Below are positions 27,752 through 36,138 of a stretch of DNA of 36,200 nucleotides, one piece after another; positions within the stretch are counted from its first letter, which is position 1; every line of letters starts with the position of its first letter. The stretch spans positions 1 through 36,200 of the forward strand of contig CANLEG010000007.1 of assembly GCA_947489605.1 (NCBI GenBank), given 5' to 3'. The notes beneath the pieces are model-generated. The model was not told where the DNA came from. It saw nothing but the letters and a program-made list of their open reading frames with translations, and searched no databases. This DNA comes from Actinomycetota bacterium (GTDB taxonomy: Bacteria; Actinomycetota; Actinomycetes; Nanopelagicales; Nanopelagicaceae). Made by a program: the position numbers and the translations under genes.

Positions 27752-27831
27752 ATCGTGTTAATTAACTTGTTTTACAGATTTAATAAGTGAGCAAACTTTA
27801 GATAAGGTTGCGCCACTTACCCGTTAACCGC

Positions 27832-27904
27832 GGGGACCTAGCTCAATTGGTAGAGCACCGCCTTTGCAAGGCGGGGGTTAGGGGTTCGATTCCCCTGGTC
27901 TCCA
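27832..27904 (+). tRNA. tRNA-Ala (anticodon TGC)
   Basis: The acceptor GGGGACC pairs with GGTCTCC through one G-T wobble. The anticodon stem CCGCC/GGCGG has loop TTTGCAA, and the T arm is AGGGG-TTCGATT-CCCCT. No CCA is encoded (ACA follows), so the CCA-adding enzyme at 4966-6408 is needed. The two tRNAs lie 80 bp apart, as Ile-Ala pairs do after gyrA in mycobacteria. Confidence 0.98.
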
Positions 27905-27931
27905 CAAGTCTCCACAAGTTAGTCTCCACAA
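27898..27931 (+). repeat. Three copies of the tRNA-Ala 3' end decamer
   Basis: GTCTCCACAA occurs at 27898-27907 (including the tRNA end), 27908-27917 and 27922-27931. The first two are directly adjacent and the third follows after 4 bases. Confidence 0.85.
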
Positions 27932-27962
27932 ATAATTATAAGAAGCCACCGAAAGGGCAAAC

Positions 27963-28475
27963 ATGTCAACAGCAATTCTTCACACAAGCATGGGCGACAT
28001 CAAGATTGATTTGTTTCCAAACCACGCACCAAAGACTGTTGCAAATTTTGTTGAACTTGCTACCGGAAAGCGTGAATGGGTTGATCCAATCACTGGCGAA
28101 AAAACTTCAAAGAATCTTTATGATGGAACTGTGTTTCACCGCGTAATTGCAAACTTTATGATTCAAGGTGGCGATCCACTTGGCAACGGAACTGGTGGAC
28201 CTGGTTATCAATTTGCAGATGAATTTCACGGAGAATTAGCATTCGATCGTCCTTACATTCTTGCAATGGCAAATGCCGGACCAGGAACAAATGGTTCACA
28301 ATTCTTTATTACAGTTGCAGAAACCGCTTGGTTGAATCGCAAGCACACAATTTTTGGTGAAGTAACTGAGGAAGCTTCAAAGAAGATTGTTGATGCTATC
28401 GGCGCAGTTAAGACTGGTGGCCAAGATCGCCCAGTTCAAGCTGTAAAAATAAACACTGTAACAATTTCAGAATAA
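27963..28475 (+). CDS. ppiA: Cyclophilin-type peptidyl-prolyl cis-trans isomerase
   Basis: Catalyses proline cis-trans isomerisation during folding. The 170 residues show the cyclophilin core: FHRVIANFMIQGGDP (catalytic Arg and the FMIQGGD strand), LAMANAGPGTNGSQFFIT, and WLNRKHTIFGEV. There is no signal peptide, so it is cytoplasmic, like mycobacterial PpiA (Rv0009) at the same locus. A GAAAGG stretch about 8 nt upstream is a usable ribosome-binding site for the ATG at 27963. The rhomboid gene begins 4 bases after its stop. Confidence 0.96.
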   Translation: MSTAILHTSMGDIKIDLFPNHAPKTVANFVELATGKREWVDPITGEKTSKNLYDGTVFHRVIANFMIQGGDPLGNGTGGPGYQFADEFHGELAFDRPYILAMANAGPGTNGSQFFITVAETAWLNRKHTIFGEVTEEASKKIVDAIGAVKTGGQDRPVQAVKINTVTISE

Positions 28476-28479
28476 TCCT

Positions 28480-29046
28480 ATGAAGGATAAGCAATCGCTC
28501 ACTACGAGCCTGATTGTTTTAATTTCGGGCACTTTCCTTCTAACACAATTTGTATTCCCGGATCTACAAAGTCAATTGGCGTTGTTTCACGGTGGAAATT
28601 ATGCAAATGGTTATTTCCCAGGAGTAAATACTGGCCAGTGGTATCGCCTACTAACTGTTGCTCTGACACACGCAGGTTGGTTGCACTTAATATTTAATAT
28701 GTTAGCCCTATATTCGATCGGAACCCCAGTCGAAGAATATGTTGGGAAATTCCGCTTTGGAATTATTTTTATAGGCTCATTATTAGGCGCTTCAGCAGCG
28801 TCGCTTTATTTTGGCCCGCAAAATGTTTACGCAGTCGGTGCATCAGGTGCGGTTTATGGAGTCTTTGGCGCACTACTTGTAATTGGAAAAAAGGCCGGCG
28901 CAAATTATCAGAACATAGTCGGCGTAATAATTGTTAACTTGTTAATGACATTTACAATTTCTGGAATTGATTGGCGCGCACATGTTGGTGGTTTGGTTGC
29001 AGGCGTAGTTATTACTTACCCTTTAATATTCCGCAAAAGAACTTGA
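28480..29046 (+). CDS. Rhomboid family intramembrane serine protease
   Basis: A 188-residue membrane protein with about six helices that should cleave substrates within the membrane. The catalytic serine lies in GASGAVYGVFG near residue 126 and the catalytic histidine in RAHVGGLVAG near 167. The HAGWLHLIFNMLAL motif of helix 2 supplies the oxyanion His and Asn. All three are present, so it is likely active. Substrates are unknown. It follows ppiA after 4 bases, an arrangement also seen in other actinobacteria. Its 3' end overlaps the convergent Fe-S protein gene by 31 bases. Confidence 0.9.
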   Translation: MKDKQSLTTSLIVLISGTFLLTQFVFPDLQSQLALFHGGNYANGYFPGVNTGQWYRLLTVALTHAGWLHLIFNMLALYSIGTPVEEYVGKFRFGIIFIGSLLGASAASLYFGPQNVYAVGASGAVYGVFGALLVIGKKAGANYQNIVGVIIVNLLMTFTISGIDWRAHVGGLVAGVVITYPLIFRKRT

Positions 29047-30989
29047 GCAACATCTAAAACCCCAATATCTGATTCACGGGCAGTCATTCCATCGCTAACC
29101 ATAATTCTGCAGAATGGACATGCGACTGCAACCTCTTTAACTTCGGTTGCGATCGCTTCATCTACTCGGTTCAAGTTGATTCGGGTGCCAATCGTTTCTT
29201 CCATCCACATGCGGCCACCACCAGCGCCACAACAGAAAGAACGTTCTTGATTTCTTGGCATTTCAGTAACTGCAACTCCAGTTGATTCTAAGAGTTCGCG
29301 GGGTGGTTGATAAATCTGATTGTGTCGGCCCAAATAGCAAGGGTCGTGATAAGTAAGTGTTGCATCGCTCTTATGTGGTGAAGTTTTAAGTTTTCCCTCT
29401 TTGATTAATTGATTAAGTAATTGCGTGTGATGAACCATCTGTAATTCAAATCCTTGTTGTTTGTAGTCGCGGCCAATAGTTGTAAAGCAATGTGGGCAGG
29501 TAACTACAACTTTTTTCACACCGCGGGTACCAAAGGTTTGTTGCAATGTTTCAATATTTTCTCGAGAGAGTATTTGATACAAGAATTCATTTCCAGAACG
29601 GCGGGCTGGGTCGCCACTGCAAGTCTCGCGTTGACCTAAAACACCAAAAGTTGTGCCAGACATATATAGAAGTTCAGCGACTGCTTTTGTAGTTTTCTTT
29701 GCGCGCTCTTCATATGCGCCAGCGCAACCAACCCAGAATAAGTATTCGATATCTTCAGGAATTTCGTTCTCTATTAGCGTTACTGGGAAGTCGCATTCAG
29801 CTATCCAGCCGTTGCGATCAGCACGATTGGAGCCCCAAGGGTTGCCAGTTTTTTCTAGGTTTCTAAAGGTGCCACCAAGTTCTGATGGAAATTCTGATTC
29901 AACTAGAACCTGAAAACGGCGCATATTTACAATGTGATCAATGTGTTCGATATCAACCGGGCATTCTTCGACGCAAGCGCCACACATAGTGCACGACCAC
30001 AGAACTTCAGGAGAAATAATATTTCCAACAATATTTTCATCACTTGGGACTTTCGTGAGCGCATGATCTCGCATCGCCATTATTAATAACTTCGGTGAAA
30101 GCGGTTTATCAGTATGCCAAGCTGGACATTGTGATTGGCAACGGCCGCACTCGGTGCAACTCGCCATATCAAGCAAGCCTTTCCAAGAAATGTCGGCGCT
30201 CTTTCCGATTCCAAATACATCATCATCTTTTGGATCTTCAAAGTTAATTGGCTTGCCATGTGAAATCATTTCCGGCAATTCACCGAGCGCAGGTCTTGAA
30301 TCCAGATTTCGTTTAAAGAAAATATTAAATGGTGCCAAGAATCGATGCCAAGCAACTCCCATAGTTAAATCATTTGCAATAACAACAAACCACATAACTG
30401 AAACCCAAATTTTAATTCCGGCAACTATTTGAACAGCGGTTGCATTCACATAATATTGATGTTCTAAATAATCTAAAGTAATTACACAAATTACAACAGC
30501 TAAAATGGTTGCTTCGACGTAGTAAGCCTTTAGTGATCTGGATCCAAGAAATCTTGAAGTGCGACTCTGGTGAAAAAATCTAGTAACTTGTCTGATTCCA
30601 ATAAGAGCAACAATTGAAATTCCAGTAGCCCAAGCAATAGCTAATTCGAAATAACGGTAAGGCGCCCAGTTTCCAATTATTGGTAACACAAATGAGGCAT
30701 CTAACAATTGTCCGTATGCAGTTATCAGCGTTCCAAGCAGTGCAACAAAACCAATCATTACAAACCAGTGTGCAATTGCAGATCCAGTAAATCGCAGCAT
30801 TCTGGTGTGAAGCAAAATTTCTTTAGCCATCGCAGTTGCGCGCTCGCCCTTGTTTAGGAATCGAGCCGGATCGCTCTGGCCCGCGGAAATCCGGCGATAC
30901 ATCTCGCGCCCCTTGAGGAGAAAACTCCCAAGGCCGAAGAGCGTGAAGAGATATAGGACGATCGCCACATAGTTCATTCCAAAGTTCAT
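29016..30989 (-). CDS. Membrane-anchored Fe-S oxidoreductase, heterodisulfide-reductase-related
   Basis: A 657-residue protein similar in design to mycobacterial Rv0338c. The N-terminal ~220 residues hold about six helices resembling the NarI-type cytochrome b region (with His74, and others, as possible haem ligands). Then come two 4Fe-4S motifs: Cys278/281/284/288 and Cys333/336/339/343, each CxxCxxCxxxC followed by P. Two CCG domains close the protein: VGCAGAYEERAKK with CPHCF, and HDPCYLGRHN with FCCGAGGGRMW. It likely passes electrons between the membrane and a cytoplasmic thiol or flavin partner; the partner is unknown. The start at 30989 has TAGCCT 6 nt upstream and no Shine-Dalgarno. 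The tail overlaps the rhomboid gene. Confidence 0.85.
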   Translation of the reverse strand: MNFGMNYVAIVLYLFTLFGLGSFLLKGREMYRRISAGQSDPARFLNKGERATAMAKEILLHTRMLRFTGSAIAHWFVMIGFVALLGTLITAYGQLLDASFVLPIIGNWAPYRYFELAIAWATGISIVALIGIRQVTRFFHQSRTSRFLGSRSLKAYYVEATILAVVICVITLDYLEHQYYVNATAVQIVAGIKIWVSVMWFVVIANDLTMGVAWHRFLAPFNIFFKRNLDSRPALGELPEMISHGKPINFEDPKDDDVFGIGKSADISWKGLLDMASCTECGRCQSQCPAWHTDKPLSPKLLIMAMRDHALTKVPSDENIVGNIISPEVLWSCTMCGACVEECPVDIEHIDHIVNMRRFQVLVESEFPSELGGTFRNLEKTGNPWGSNRADRNGWIAECDFPVTLIENEIPEDIEYLFWVGCAGAYEERAKKTTKAVAELLYMSGTTFGVLGQRETCSGDPARRSGNEFLYQILSRENIETLQQTFGTRGVKKVVVTCPHCFTTIGRDYKQQGFELQMVHHTQLLNQLIKEGKLKTSPHKSDATLTYHDPCYLGRHNQIYQPPRELLESTGVAVTEMPRNQERSFCCGAGGGRMWMEETIGTRINLNRVDEAIATEVKEVAVACPFCRIMVSDGMTARESDIGVLDVAQVLLRNIKG

Positions 30990-30995
30990 GTGAGA

Positions 30996-31001
30996 AGGCT
31001 A
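30996..31001 (-). promoter_or_regulatory. Candidate -10 box for leaderless Fe-S oxidoreductase transcript
   Basis: TAGCCT on the minus strand lies exactly 6 nt before the ATG at 30989. It is identical in sequence and spacing to the box at ponA. Confidence 0.45.
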
Positions 31002-31021
31002 GAGCCCACCCCGCGAACTCA

Positions 31022-31034
31022 CGGGAATATCCCG
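31022..31034. repeat. Inverted repeat between Fe-S gene and dnaK
   Basis: CGGGA-ATA-TCCCG has perfect 5-bp arms. It sits in the divergent gap upstream of the HAIR-like sites. It could be an operator or chance; no T-run follows, so it is not a typical terminator. Confidence 0.35.
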
Positions 31035-31058
31035 CTGAACCCAGGCGTTACCTGACTA

Positions 31059-31108
31059 ACTCAACTTGAGTCTGCTCGGCTCAATCTTTTGACATCGAGC
31101 GACTCAAG
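31059..31108. promoter_or_regulatory. HAIR-like HspR operators upstream of dnaK
   Basis: The HAIR consensus is CTTGAGT-N7-ACTCAAG. Site one, 31065-31085, is CTTGAGT-N7-GCTCAAT (12 of 14). Site two, 31088-31108, is TTTGACA-N7-ACTCAAG (11 of 14). An additional ACTCAA half-site at 31059-31064 makes a tight inverted repeat with the first CTTGAGT. The hspR gene is the fourth gene of the operon, which supports autorepression. Confidence 0.8.
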
Positions 31109-31117
31109 GACGAGAAT
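31089..31117 (+). promoter_or_regulatory. Probable dnaK operon promoter
   Basis: A perfect TTGACA (31089-31094) is followed after 17 bp by GAGAAT (31112-31117). The spacer contains the ACTCAAG half-site, so HspR bound there would block RNA polymerase. Confidence 0.65.
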
Positions 31118-31170
31118 TCGACCATAGCCGGTCAAAAAACAGGCTGAGATATCAAAAAGGAGCAATAAAA

Positions 31171-32994
31171 ATGGCTAGATCAGTCGGAATCGACTTAGGA
31201 ACTACAAACAGCTGTGTATCTGTATTAGAAGGCGGAGAGCCAACTGTAATTACAAACGCAGAAGGCGCTCGCACAACGCCATCGATCGTTGCCTTCGCAA
31301 AGAACGGTGAAGTTCTAGTTGGCGAAGTTGCAAAGCGACAATCAGTTACAAATGTAGAGCGCACAATTCGCTCAGTTAAGCGCCACATGGGCACAAGTTG
31401 GAATATGGATATTGATGGAAAGTCATACACACCTCAAGAAATAAGCGCGCGTATTTTGATGAAGTTAAAACGCGATGCTGAAAGTTTTCTTGGCGACACT
31501 GTTACAGATGCAGTAATTACTGTTCCTGCATACTTCAATGACGCACAACGACAAGCAACAAAAGAAGCTGGCGAAATTGCTGGCTTAAATGTACTGCGAA
31601 TTGTTAACGAGCCAACAGCAGCAGCACTTGCATATGGCATGGATAAAGGCGATACCGAAAAAACTATTTTGGTATTCGACCTTGGTGGTGGAACATTCGA
31701 CGTTTCACTTCTAGAAATCGGTGACGGTGTTGTTGAAGTTAAAGCAACTAATGGCGACAATATTCTAGGTGGCGACGATTGGGATCAATCTTTAGTTGAT
31801 TATCTTGTAAAAACATTTGCTGCGAAGAATGGTATCGATTTAACAAAAGATAAGATGGCGATGCAACGTGTTCGCGAAGCAGCGGAAAAAGCAAAGATTG
31901 AATTGTCATCATCACAACAAACTTCAATCAATCTGCCTTATATAACTGTTGACACTGAGAAGAATCCACTTTTCTTGGATGAAACAATCACTCGTGCCCA
32001 ATTCCAAGGCATGACTGCAGATTTATTAGAACGATGCAAAAAGCCATTCCAGGCTGTATTAAAAGATGCTGGAATTCCAATTGCGGATATCGATCACGTA
32101 GTTCTAGTCGGCGGTTCGACTCGTATGCCAGCAGTTTTTGATCTGGTTCGCGATTTAACTGGTGGCAAAGAACCAAATAAGAGCGTTAACCCAGATGAAG
32201 TTGTTGCAGATGGTGCAGCGCTTCAAGCCGGTGTTCTTAAGGGTGAAGTTAAAGATGTTCTACTGCTTGATGTGACTCCACTATCTCTTGGTATCGAAAC
32301 CAAGGGCGGCGTTATGACAAAGCTAATTGAACGCAATACAACTATCCCAACTAAGCGTTCCGAAATTTTTACAACTGCCGATGACAATCAGCCTGCAGTT
32401 CAAATCCAAGCTTTCCAAGGCGAACGTGAAATGGCTGCTTATAACAAGCGGTTAGGCATGTTTGAACTTACTGGAATTGCACCTGCACCTCGTGGAATCC
32501 CGCAGGTTGAAGTTACATTCGATATCGATGCCAACGGAATTGTTCATGTTTCTGCAAAGGATCTAGGAACTGGTAAAGAACAGTCAATGACAATCACAGG
32601 TGGATCAGCACTTTCAAAAGAAGAGATTGATCGCATGATGAAAGATGCTGAAGCACATGCTGATGAAGATAAACAACGCCGCGAAGAAGCAGAAGTTCGC
32701 AACACCGGTGACTCACTTGTTTATCAAACCGAGAAGTTCTTAAAAGATAACGCTGAAAAATTCACCGAAGGTGAAAACGCTGAAAAACGTGGCGAAGTTG
32801 AAACCGCAGTTGCAGATCTAAAGAAAGCTTTAGAAGGAACTGACTTAGCTGCGATTAAGAGTTCAACTGAGAAAGTTAGCGAACTGTCTCAACAATTAGG
32901 CGCCGCACTATATGCAGCAAATGCAGCTTCTGCTGAAGCACCACAAGCAGATGACGGCGTTGAAGATGCTGAGATTGTTGAAGAAAGTAAGTGA
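31171..32994 (+). CDS. dnaK: Hsp70 chaperone DnaK
   Basis: ATP-dependent chaperone of the cytoplasm. The 607 residues start with the ATPase domain ([48 protein letters not shown]). The linker [15 protein letters not shown] and the substrate-binding domain follow. A helical lid ends DAEIVEESK, similar to the usual acidic EIVD-type tail. A GGAG ribosome-binding site precedes the ATG. It is the first gene of a four-gene heat-shock operon under HAIR-like operators; its stop overlaps the grpE GTG by 4 bases. Confidence 0.98.
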   Translation: MARSVGIDLGTTNSCVSVLEGGEPTVITNAEGARTTPSIVAFAKNGEVLVGEVAKRQSVTNVERTIRSVKRHMGTSWNMDIDGKSYTPQEISARILMKLKRDAESFLGDTVTDAVITVPAYFNDAQRQATKEAGEIAGLNVLRIVNEPTAAALAYGMDKGDTEKTILVFDLGGGTFDVSLLEIGDGVVEVKATNGDNILGGDDWDQSLVDYLVKTFAAKNGIDLTKDKMAMQRVREAAEKAKIELSSSQQTSINLPYITVDTEKNPLFLDETITRAQFQGMTADLLERCKKPFQAVLKDAGIPIADIDHVVLVGGSTRMPAVFDLVRDLTGGKEPNKSVNPDEVVADGAALQAGVLKGEVKDVLLLDVTPLSLGIETKGGVMTKLIERNTTIPTKRSEIFTTADDNQPAVQIQAFQGEREMAAYNKRLGMFELTGIAPAPRGIPQVEVTFDIDANGIVHVSAKDLGTGKEQSMTITGGSALSKEEIDRMMKDAEAHADEDKQRREEAEVRNTGDSLVYQTEKFLKDNAEKFTEGENAEKRGEVETAVADLKKALEGTDLAAIKSSTEKVSELSQQLGAALYAANAASAEAPQADDGVEDAEIVEESK

Positions 32995-33497
32995 CAACCG
33001 AATCTGAAAATACTGTGCCAGAGAGTTCCGATAAGGAACTCTCTGATGCGGTAGATGAAGCGCTGGCTGAAGTAGAAGTAGATGAAGTTGCAGTTTTAAC
33101 TTCTGATTTACAACGGGTTCAAGCCGAGTATGCAAATTATCGCAAACGTGTTGACAGAGATCGAATCACAGCTAACGAAATTACGACCGCAATAGTTTTA
33201 TCGGAAATGCTTCCAGTTCTAGATGATATTTCGAGAGCAGAAGAGCACGGTGAACTTACCGGCGGTTTTAAAGCCGTAGCCGATCAACTGCAAGCAATTA
33301 CGACCAAACTTGGGTTATCGCAATTTGCAGATGTTGACGTTCCATTCGATCCAAATATTCATGAGGCGCTAATTCACTCAACTTCACCAGAAGTTACTGA
33401 AACTTTGGTTACTCAAGTGTTGCAACCAGGTTTTAAGTTCAAAGAGCGAGTAATTCGTCCCGCACGAGTTGCTGTCACAGATCCAGAAACTAACTAG
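32991..33497 (+). CDS. grpE: Nucleotide-exchange factor GrpE
   Basis: Releases ADP from DnaK. The 168 residues begin with an acidic tail, then a long helix with [19 protein letters not shown], which forms the GrpE dimer. The C-terminal beta wing with [15 protein letters not shown] and [18 protein letters not shown] is the family signature. The start is GTG at 32991, overlapping the dnaK TGA as GTGA, so translation is coupled. dnaJ follows after 9 bases. All expected parts are present; the length is somewhat short because the acidic tail is brief. Confidence 0.96.
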   Translation: MTTESENTVPESSDKELSDAVDEALAEVEVDEVAVLTSDLQRVQAEYANYRKRVDRDRITANEITTAIVLSEMLPVLDDISRAEEHGELTGGFKAVADQLQAITTKLGLSQFADVDVPFDPNIHEALIHSTSPEVTETLVTQVLQPGFKFKERVIRPARVAVTDPETN

Positions 33498-33506
33498 GAA
33501 TTAACT

Positions 33507-34430
33507 ATGGCTGCCAAGGATTTATACGAGAAAGATCTGTATTTAATCCTTGGTGTTAAAAAAAGCGATGATGCTGCGGCGGTAAAAAAGCAGTATCGAA
33601 AGCTGGCTAGAGAGCTACACCCTGATAAAACAAAGGGCGACAAGAAGCTAGAAGAAAAATTCAAATCAGTTTCAGAAGCCTACGAAGTTCTCTCTGATGA
33701 TAAAAAGCGCGCTGAATACGACGAGATGCGCGAAGCATTTAAAGGTGGCCGAATTCCCCAGGGTGGCCCTAACTTCGGTGGCGGATTTCAAGGAGCCGAT
33801 TTCTCAGATCTATTTGGTGGCGGTGGGTCGCAAGATATCTTCGGCACAATTTTTGGTGCAGGACATGGACCAAGACGTGGCCAAGATTTAGCAGCAACCA
33901 CAACAATTTCATTTAGAGATTCAATTTTTGGAACAGAGCTTGATTTAAAACTCGCACCACAAGGCGGAAAAGCTAATTCAGTTACAACACGAATCCCTGG
34001 CGGAATAAATGATGGCGCAAAAATAAAATTAAAAGGCCGTGGTGGCAACGGACCGGCGGGCCCTGGAGATTTATTCGTAACAGTTAACGTAGTAAAACAT
34101 CCAGTTTTTTCTAGAAATGAATTGAATTTATTAATGTCCCTTCCGGTCACTTTTACCGAAGCTGCACTTGGTGCGGATATAAAAGTTCCAACAATTGACG
34201 GCGATGAAGTAACGGTTCGCATTGCACCAGGAACTCCTAGTGGGCGCACACTTCGAGTTAAATCTCGCGGTGTAAAAACTGCAAGAGGTACGGGCGATTT
34301 ATTAATCACTGTTGAAGTTCAAGTTCCACAACGCGTAGATGGAAAAGCAAAAGAAGCGTTAGAAGCGTTTGCTAAAGCAACCGAAGAGTTTAATCCACGG
34401 ATAGATCTAGCTCAGAGAGCGAGGGCCTAA
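33507..34430 (+). CDS. dnaJ: DnaJ-type J-domain co-chaperone lacking the zinc finger
   Basis: Stimulates the DnaK ATPase. The J domain (about 8-70) has the HPD motif at 38-40. A Gly/Phe-rich segment follows (about 81-119), and then the two C-terminal beta domains (TTTISFRDSIFGTELDL and later PVTFTEAALGADIKVPTIDG). The four CxxCxGxG zinc-finger repeats of class A DnaJ are missing, and no cysteine is present in the 307 residues. It is therefore a class B, CbpA/DnaJ2-like protein, although it occupies the dnaK-grpE-dnaJ-hspR position where mycobacteria carry the zinc-finger form. An AGGA stretch precedes the ATG at 33507. The hspR ATG follows 2 bases after the stop. Confidence 0.93.
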   Translation: MAAKDLYEKDLYLILGVKKSDDAAAVKKQYRKLARELHPDKTKGDKKLEEKFKSVSEAYEVLSDDKKRAEYDEMREAFKGGRIPQGGPNFGGGFQGADFSDLFGGGGSQDIFGTIFGAGHGPRRGQDLAATTTISFRDSIFGTELDLKLAPQGGKANSVTTRIPGGINDGAKIKLKGRGGNGPAGPGDLFVTVNVVKHPVFSRNELNLLMSLPVTFTEAALGADIKVPTIDGDEVTVRIAPGTPSGRTLRVKSRGVKTARGTGDLLITVEVQVPQRVDGKAKEALEAFAKATEEFNPRIDLAQRARA

Positions 34431-34432
34431 TA

Positions 34433-34810
34433 ATGAGCAATGACGAACATTCAGATGATGAAGCCGTATATGTAATTTCGATTGCATCACAACTTTCTGG
34501 AATGCATCCACAAACGTTGCGTCAATATGATCGCATGGGTTTAGTTTCACCTGGTCGCGCTTCTGGACGTGGCCGCCGATATTCATTACTTGATATTGCA
34601 TCTCTCCGAAATATTCAACGCCTTGTTGGCGAAGGAATAAATCTCGCGGGAATTAAACGCATCATGGAATTGGAATCAGCTGTTGCATCAATGGCGCTTG
34701 AAGTGGCAAAGCTACGCACGGAAGTAGATGCGCTAATTGAAGCAAACCCACCAAAATCATTGGTGCGAAAAGGTAAGCAAACAATCATGGTTTATAAGGA
34801 AGAAGGCTAG
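34433..34810 (+). CDS. hspR: Heat-shock repressor HspR (MerR family)
   Basis: Represses the dnaK operon by binding HAIR inverted repeats, with DnaK as co-repressor in characterised actinobacteria. The 125 residues hold the MerR-type winged helix-turn-helix: YVISIASQLSGMHPQTLRQYDRMGLV, GRGRRYSLLDIASLRNIQRLV, and EGINLAGIKRIMELE. A short coiled segment follows and the basic C-terminus ends KGKQTIMVYKEEG. Its likely operators at 31059-31108 overlap the dnaK promoter. It lies 2 bases after dnaJ and 9 bases before pyrE. Confidence 0.95.
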   Translation: MSNDEHSDDEAVYVISIASQLSGMHPQTLRQYDRMGLVSPGRASGRGRRYSLLDIASLRNIQRLVGEGINLAGIKRIMELESAVASMALEVAKLRTEVDALIEANPPKSLVRKGKQTIMVYKEEG

Positions 34811-34813
34811 GGT
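34808..34813 (+). promoter_or_regulatory. Candidate -10 box for a separate leaderless pyrE transcript
   Basis: TAGGGT lies exactly 6 nt before the pyrE ATG (34820) and overlaps the hspR stop. It could uncouple pyrE from heat-shock control. No -35 is evident. Confidence 0.35.
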
Positions 34814-34819
34814 TCACGC

Positions 34820-35353
34820 ATGAATTCACGCGAAAAATTACGAGAAGAGATTTTAAACAAAGCCGTCGTTCATGGGAAAGTTATTTTGTCTTCAGGTAAA
34901 GAAGCCAACTACTACATAGACCTTCGCCGCGTGACACTGGATGCCGTTGCAGCACCGCTAGTTGGTGAAGTGATGTTGGAGCTAACAAAAAATTTAGAGT
35001 TTGATGCTGTTGGTGGCTTAACCCTTGGCGCGGATCCTGTTGCAACAGCAATGATGCATGTCGCAGCAAGTAACGGCCGCAAGTTGGATTCTTTTGTAGT
35101 TCGCAAAGCGGAGAAAGCACATGGTTTACAACGCCGCATTGAAGGCCCAGATGTTAAAGGTCGGCGAGTACTTGCCGTTGAAGATACTTCAACCACTGGC
35201 GGTTCAGTAATGACTGCGGTTGAGGCTCTAAAAGAGGCCGGCGCAATTGTTGTTGGTGTTGCAGTTATTGTTGAACGCGGAGCCGCACCACTAATAGCAG
35301 AAAATGGTTTGGAATATTTAGCCGCCTATCAACTTGCAGATTTAGGACTCTAG
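34820..35353 (+). CDS. pyrE: Orotate phosphoribosyltransferase
   Basis: Converts orotate and PRPP to orotidine 5'-phosphate in pyrimidine synthesis. The 177 residues carry the type I phosphoribosyltransferase PRPP motif VLAVEDTSTTGGS at 117-129. The substrate region SSGKEANYYIDLRRVTLD near residue 24 and the flexible-loop region VVRKAEKAHGLQRRIEG are also present. Length and motifs are normal for actinobacterial PyrE. It follows hspR after only 9 bases. The 3' end overlaps the convergent DedA gene by 4 bases. Co-transcription with the heat-shock genes is possible but a TAGGGT box suggests its own start. Confidence 0.96.
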   Translation: MNSREKLREEILNKAVVHGKVILSSGKEANYYIDLRRVTLDAVAAPLVGEVMLELTKNLEFDAVGGLTLGADPVATAMMHVAASNGRKLDSFVVRKAEKAHGLQRRIEGPDVKGRRVLAVEDTSTTGGSVMTAVEALKEAGAIVVGVAVIVERGAAPLIAENGLEYLAAYQLADLGL

Positions 35354-35997
35354 TTATTTTTTAGCTTTCGCTCTTTATAAATTCCAACCAAGAGCGGCAC
35401 TAGTGAAACCAAAACTATAATTCCCACAACAGGGTATAAATATTTATTCACTGATCCTTTGATTACATCACCTAAAAGATAACCAATTCCAATTGCAACT
35501 TGCGTCCAAATGATTGCGCCTATCGCGTTCCAAGTTGAAAACAATTTACGTTCTAAATTTGTCACGCCACAGACTGGATTAATTAGGGTTCGGGCAAATG
35601 GAATGAAGCGACCAAAAACCAAAGCTTTGCGCGGGCCGTATTTCATTAACCATTTTTCAGTTGTCTCAACCATTTTCTGATTAAAAAATCGAGTGTTTGG
35701 TCGCTCGAAAAACTTTCTGCCATATTTTTTACCAAACCAATATCCAACCTCGCCACCAACAATTGCAGCCACAGGTGCAAGCGCAAACAGAAGTGGTGCT
35801 GAAAGTTTGGCATCACCTAATAGGGCGGTTCCTGATCCCGAAGCGGCGATACCAGCCAAGAAGACAACCTCGCCACCTGGGAAAACCAAACCAATTAATA
35901 ATCCGGTCTCCATGAAAATAATGCCCAGCACGCCAATCAACCCAAGGCTGGAGACAACCGAGTGGGCATCAAATAAGTTTGTAGTGGCTAGGTTCAT
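35350..35997 (-). CDS. DedA family membrane protein (SNARE-associated type)
   Basis: A polytopic membrane protein of about 215 residues. DedA proteins are linked to undecaprenyl phosphate or lipid transport and proton-gradient homeostasis; the role here is not proven. The family signature is seen in ETGLLIGLVFPGGEVVFLAG, GGEVGYWFGKKYGRKFFERP and FGRFIPFARTLINPVCGV, with the conserved glycine and arginine residues intact. The frame remains open to an ATG at 36069, adding 24 unconvincing residues. I chose 35997 because TAACCT lies 7 nt upstream and the longer start would eat the divergent promoter region. It converges with pyrE, overlapping by 4 bases. Confidence 0.87.
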   Translation of the reverse strand: MNLATTNLFDAHSVVSSLGLIGVLGIIFMETGLLIGLVFPGGEVVFLAGIAASGSGTALLGDAKLSAPLLFALAPVAAIVGGEVGYWFGKKYGRKFFERPNTRFFNQKMVETTEKWLMKYGPRKALVFGRFIPFARTLINPVCGVTNLERKLFSTWNAIGAIIWTQVAIGIGYLLGDVIKGSVNKYLYPVVGIIVLVSLVPLLVGIYKERKLKNN

Positions 35998-36004
35998 TAC
36001 GGCT

Positions 36005-36010
36005 AGGTTA
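36005..36010 (-). promoter_or_regulatory. Candidate -10 box for leaderless DedA transcript
   Basis: TAACCT on the minus strand ends 7 nt before the ATG at 35997. It supports the shorter start. Confidence 0.4.
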
Positions 36011-36063
36011 TCTGGTCCCAGACGTGGAATTGAGCGCGAGCAATCTGCGGCATACCCATTTAT

Positions 36064-36094
36064 TTGCATCTCTCAGTGGTTCTATGTGTAATCT
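36064..36094 (+). promoter_or_regulatory. Weak candidate promoter for the last gene
   Basis: TTGCAT (36064-36069) and TAATCT (36089-36094) are separated by 19 bp, a little long. They lie upstream of the partial gene at 36139. Confidence 0.25.
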
Positions 36095-36138
36095 TTCGAC
36101 CTCATGGGTTCAACGACGCACACATATAGGAGATCTTC

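Noticed and set aside
27808-28146. Open frame across tRNA-Ala and the start of ppiA
   Set aside because: It contains the tRNA-Ala gene and overlaps the clear cyclophilin gene in another frame, so it is fortuitous.
33788-34309. Open frame of 173 codons on the minus strand
   Set aside because: It is fully antisense to dnaJ, rich in Pro/Ser from complemented Gly/Ala codons, and has no recognisable family or ribosome-binding site.
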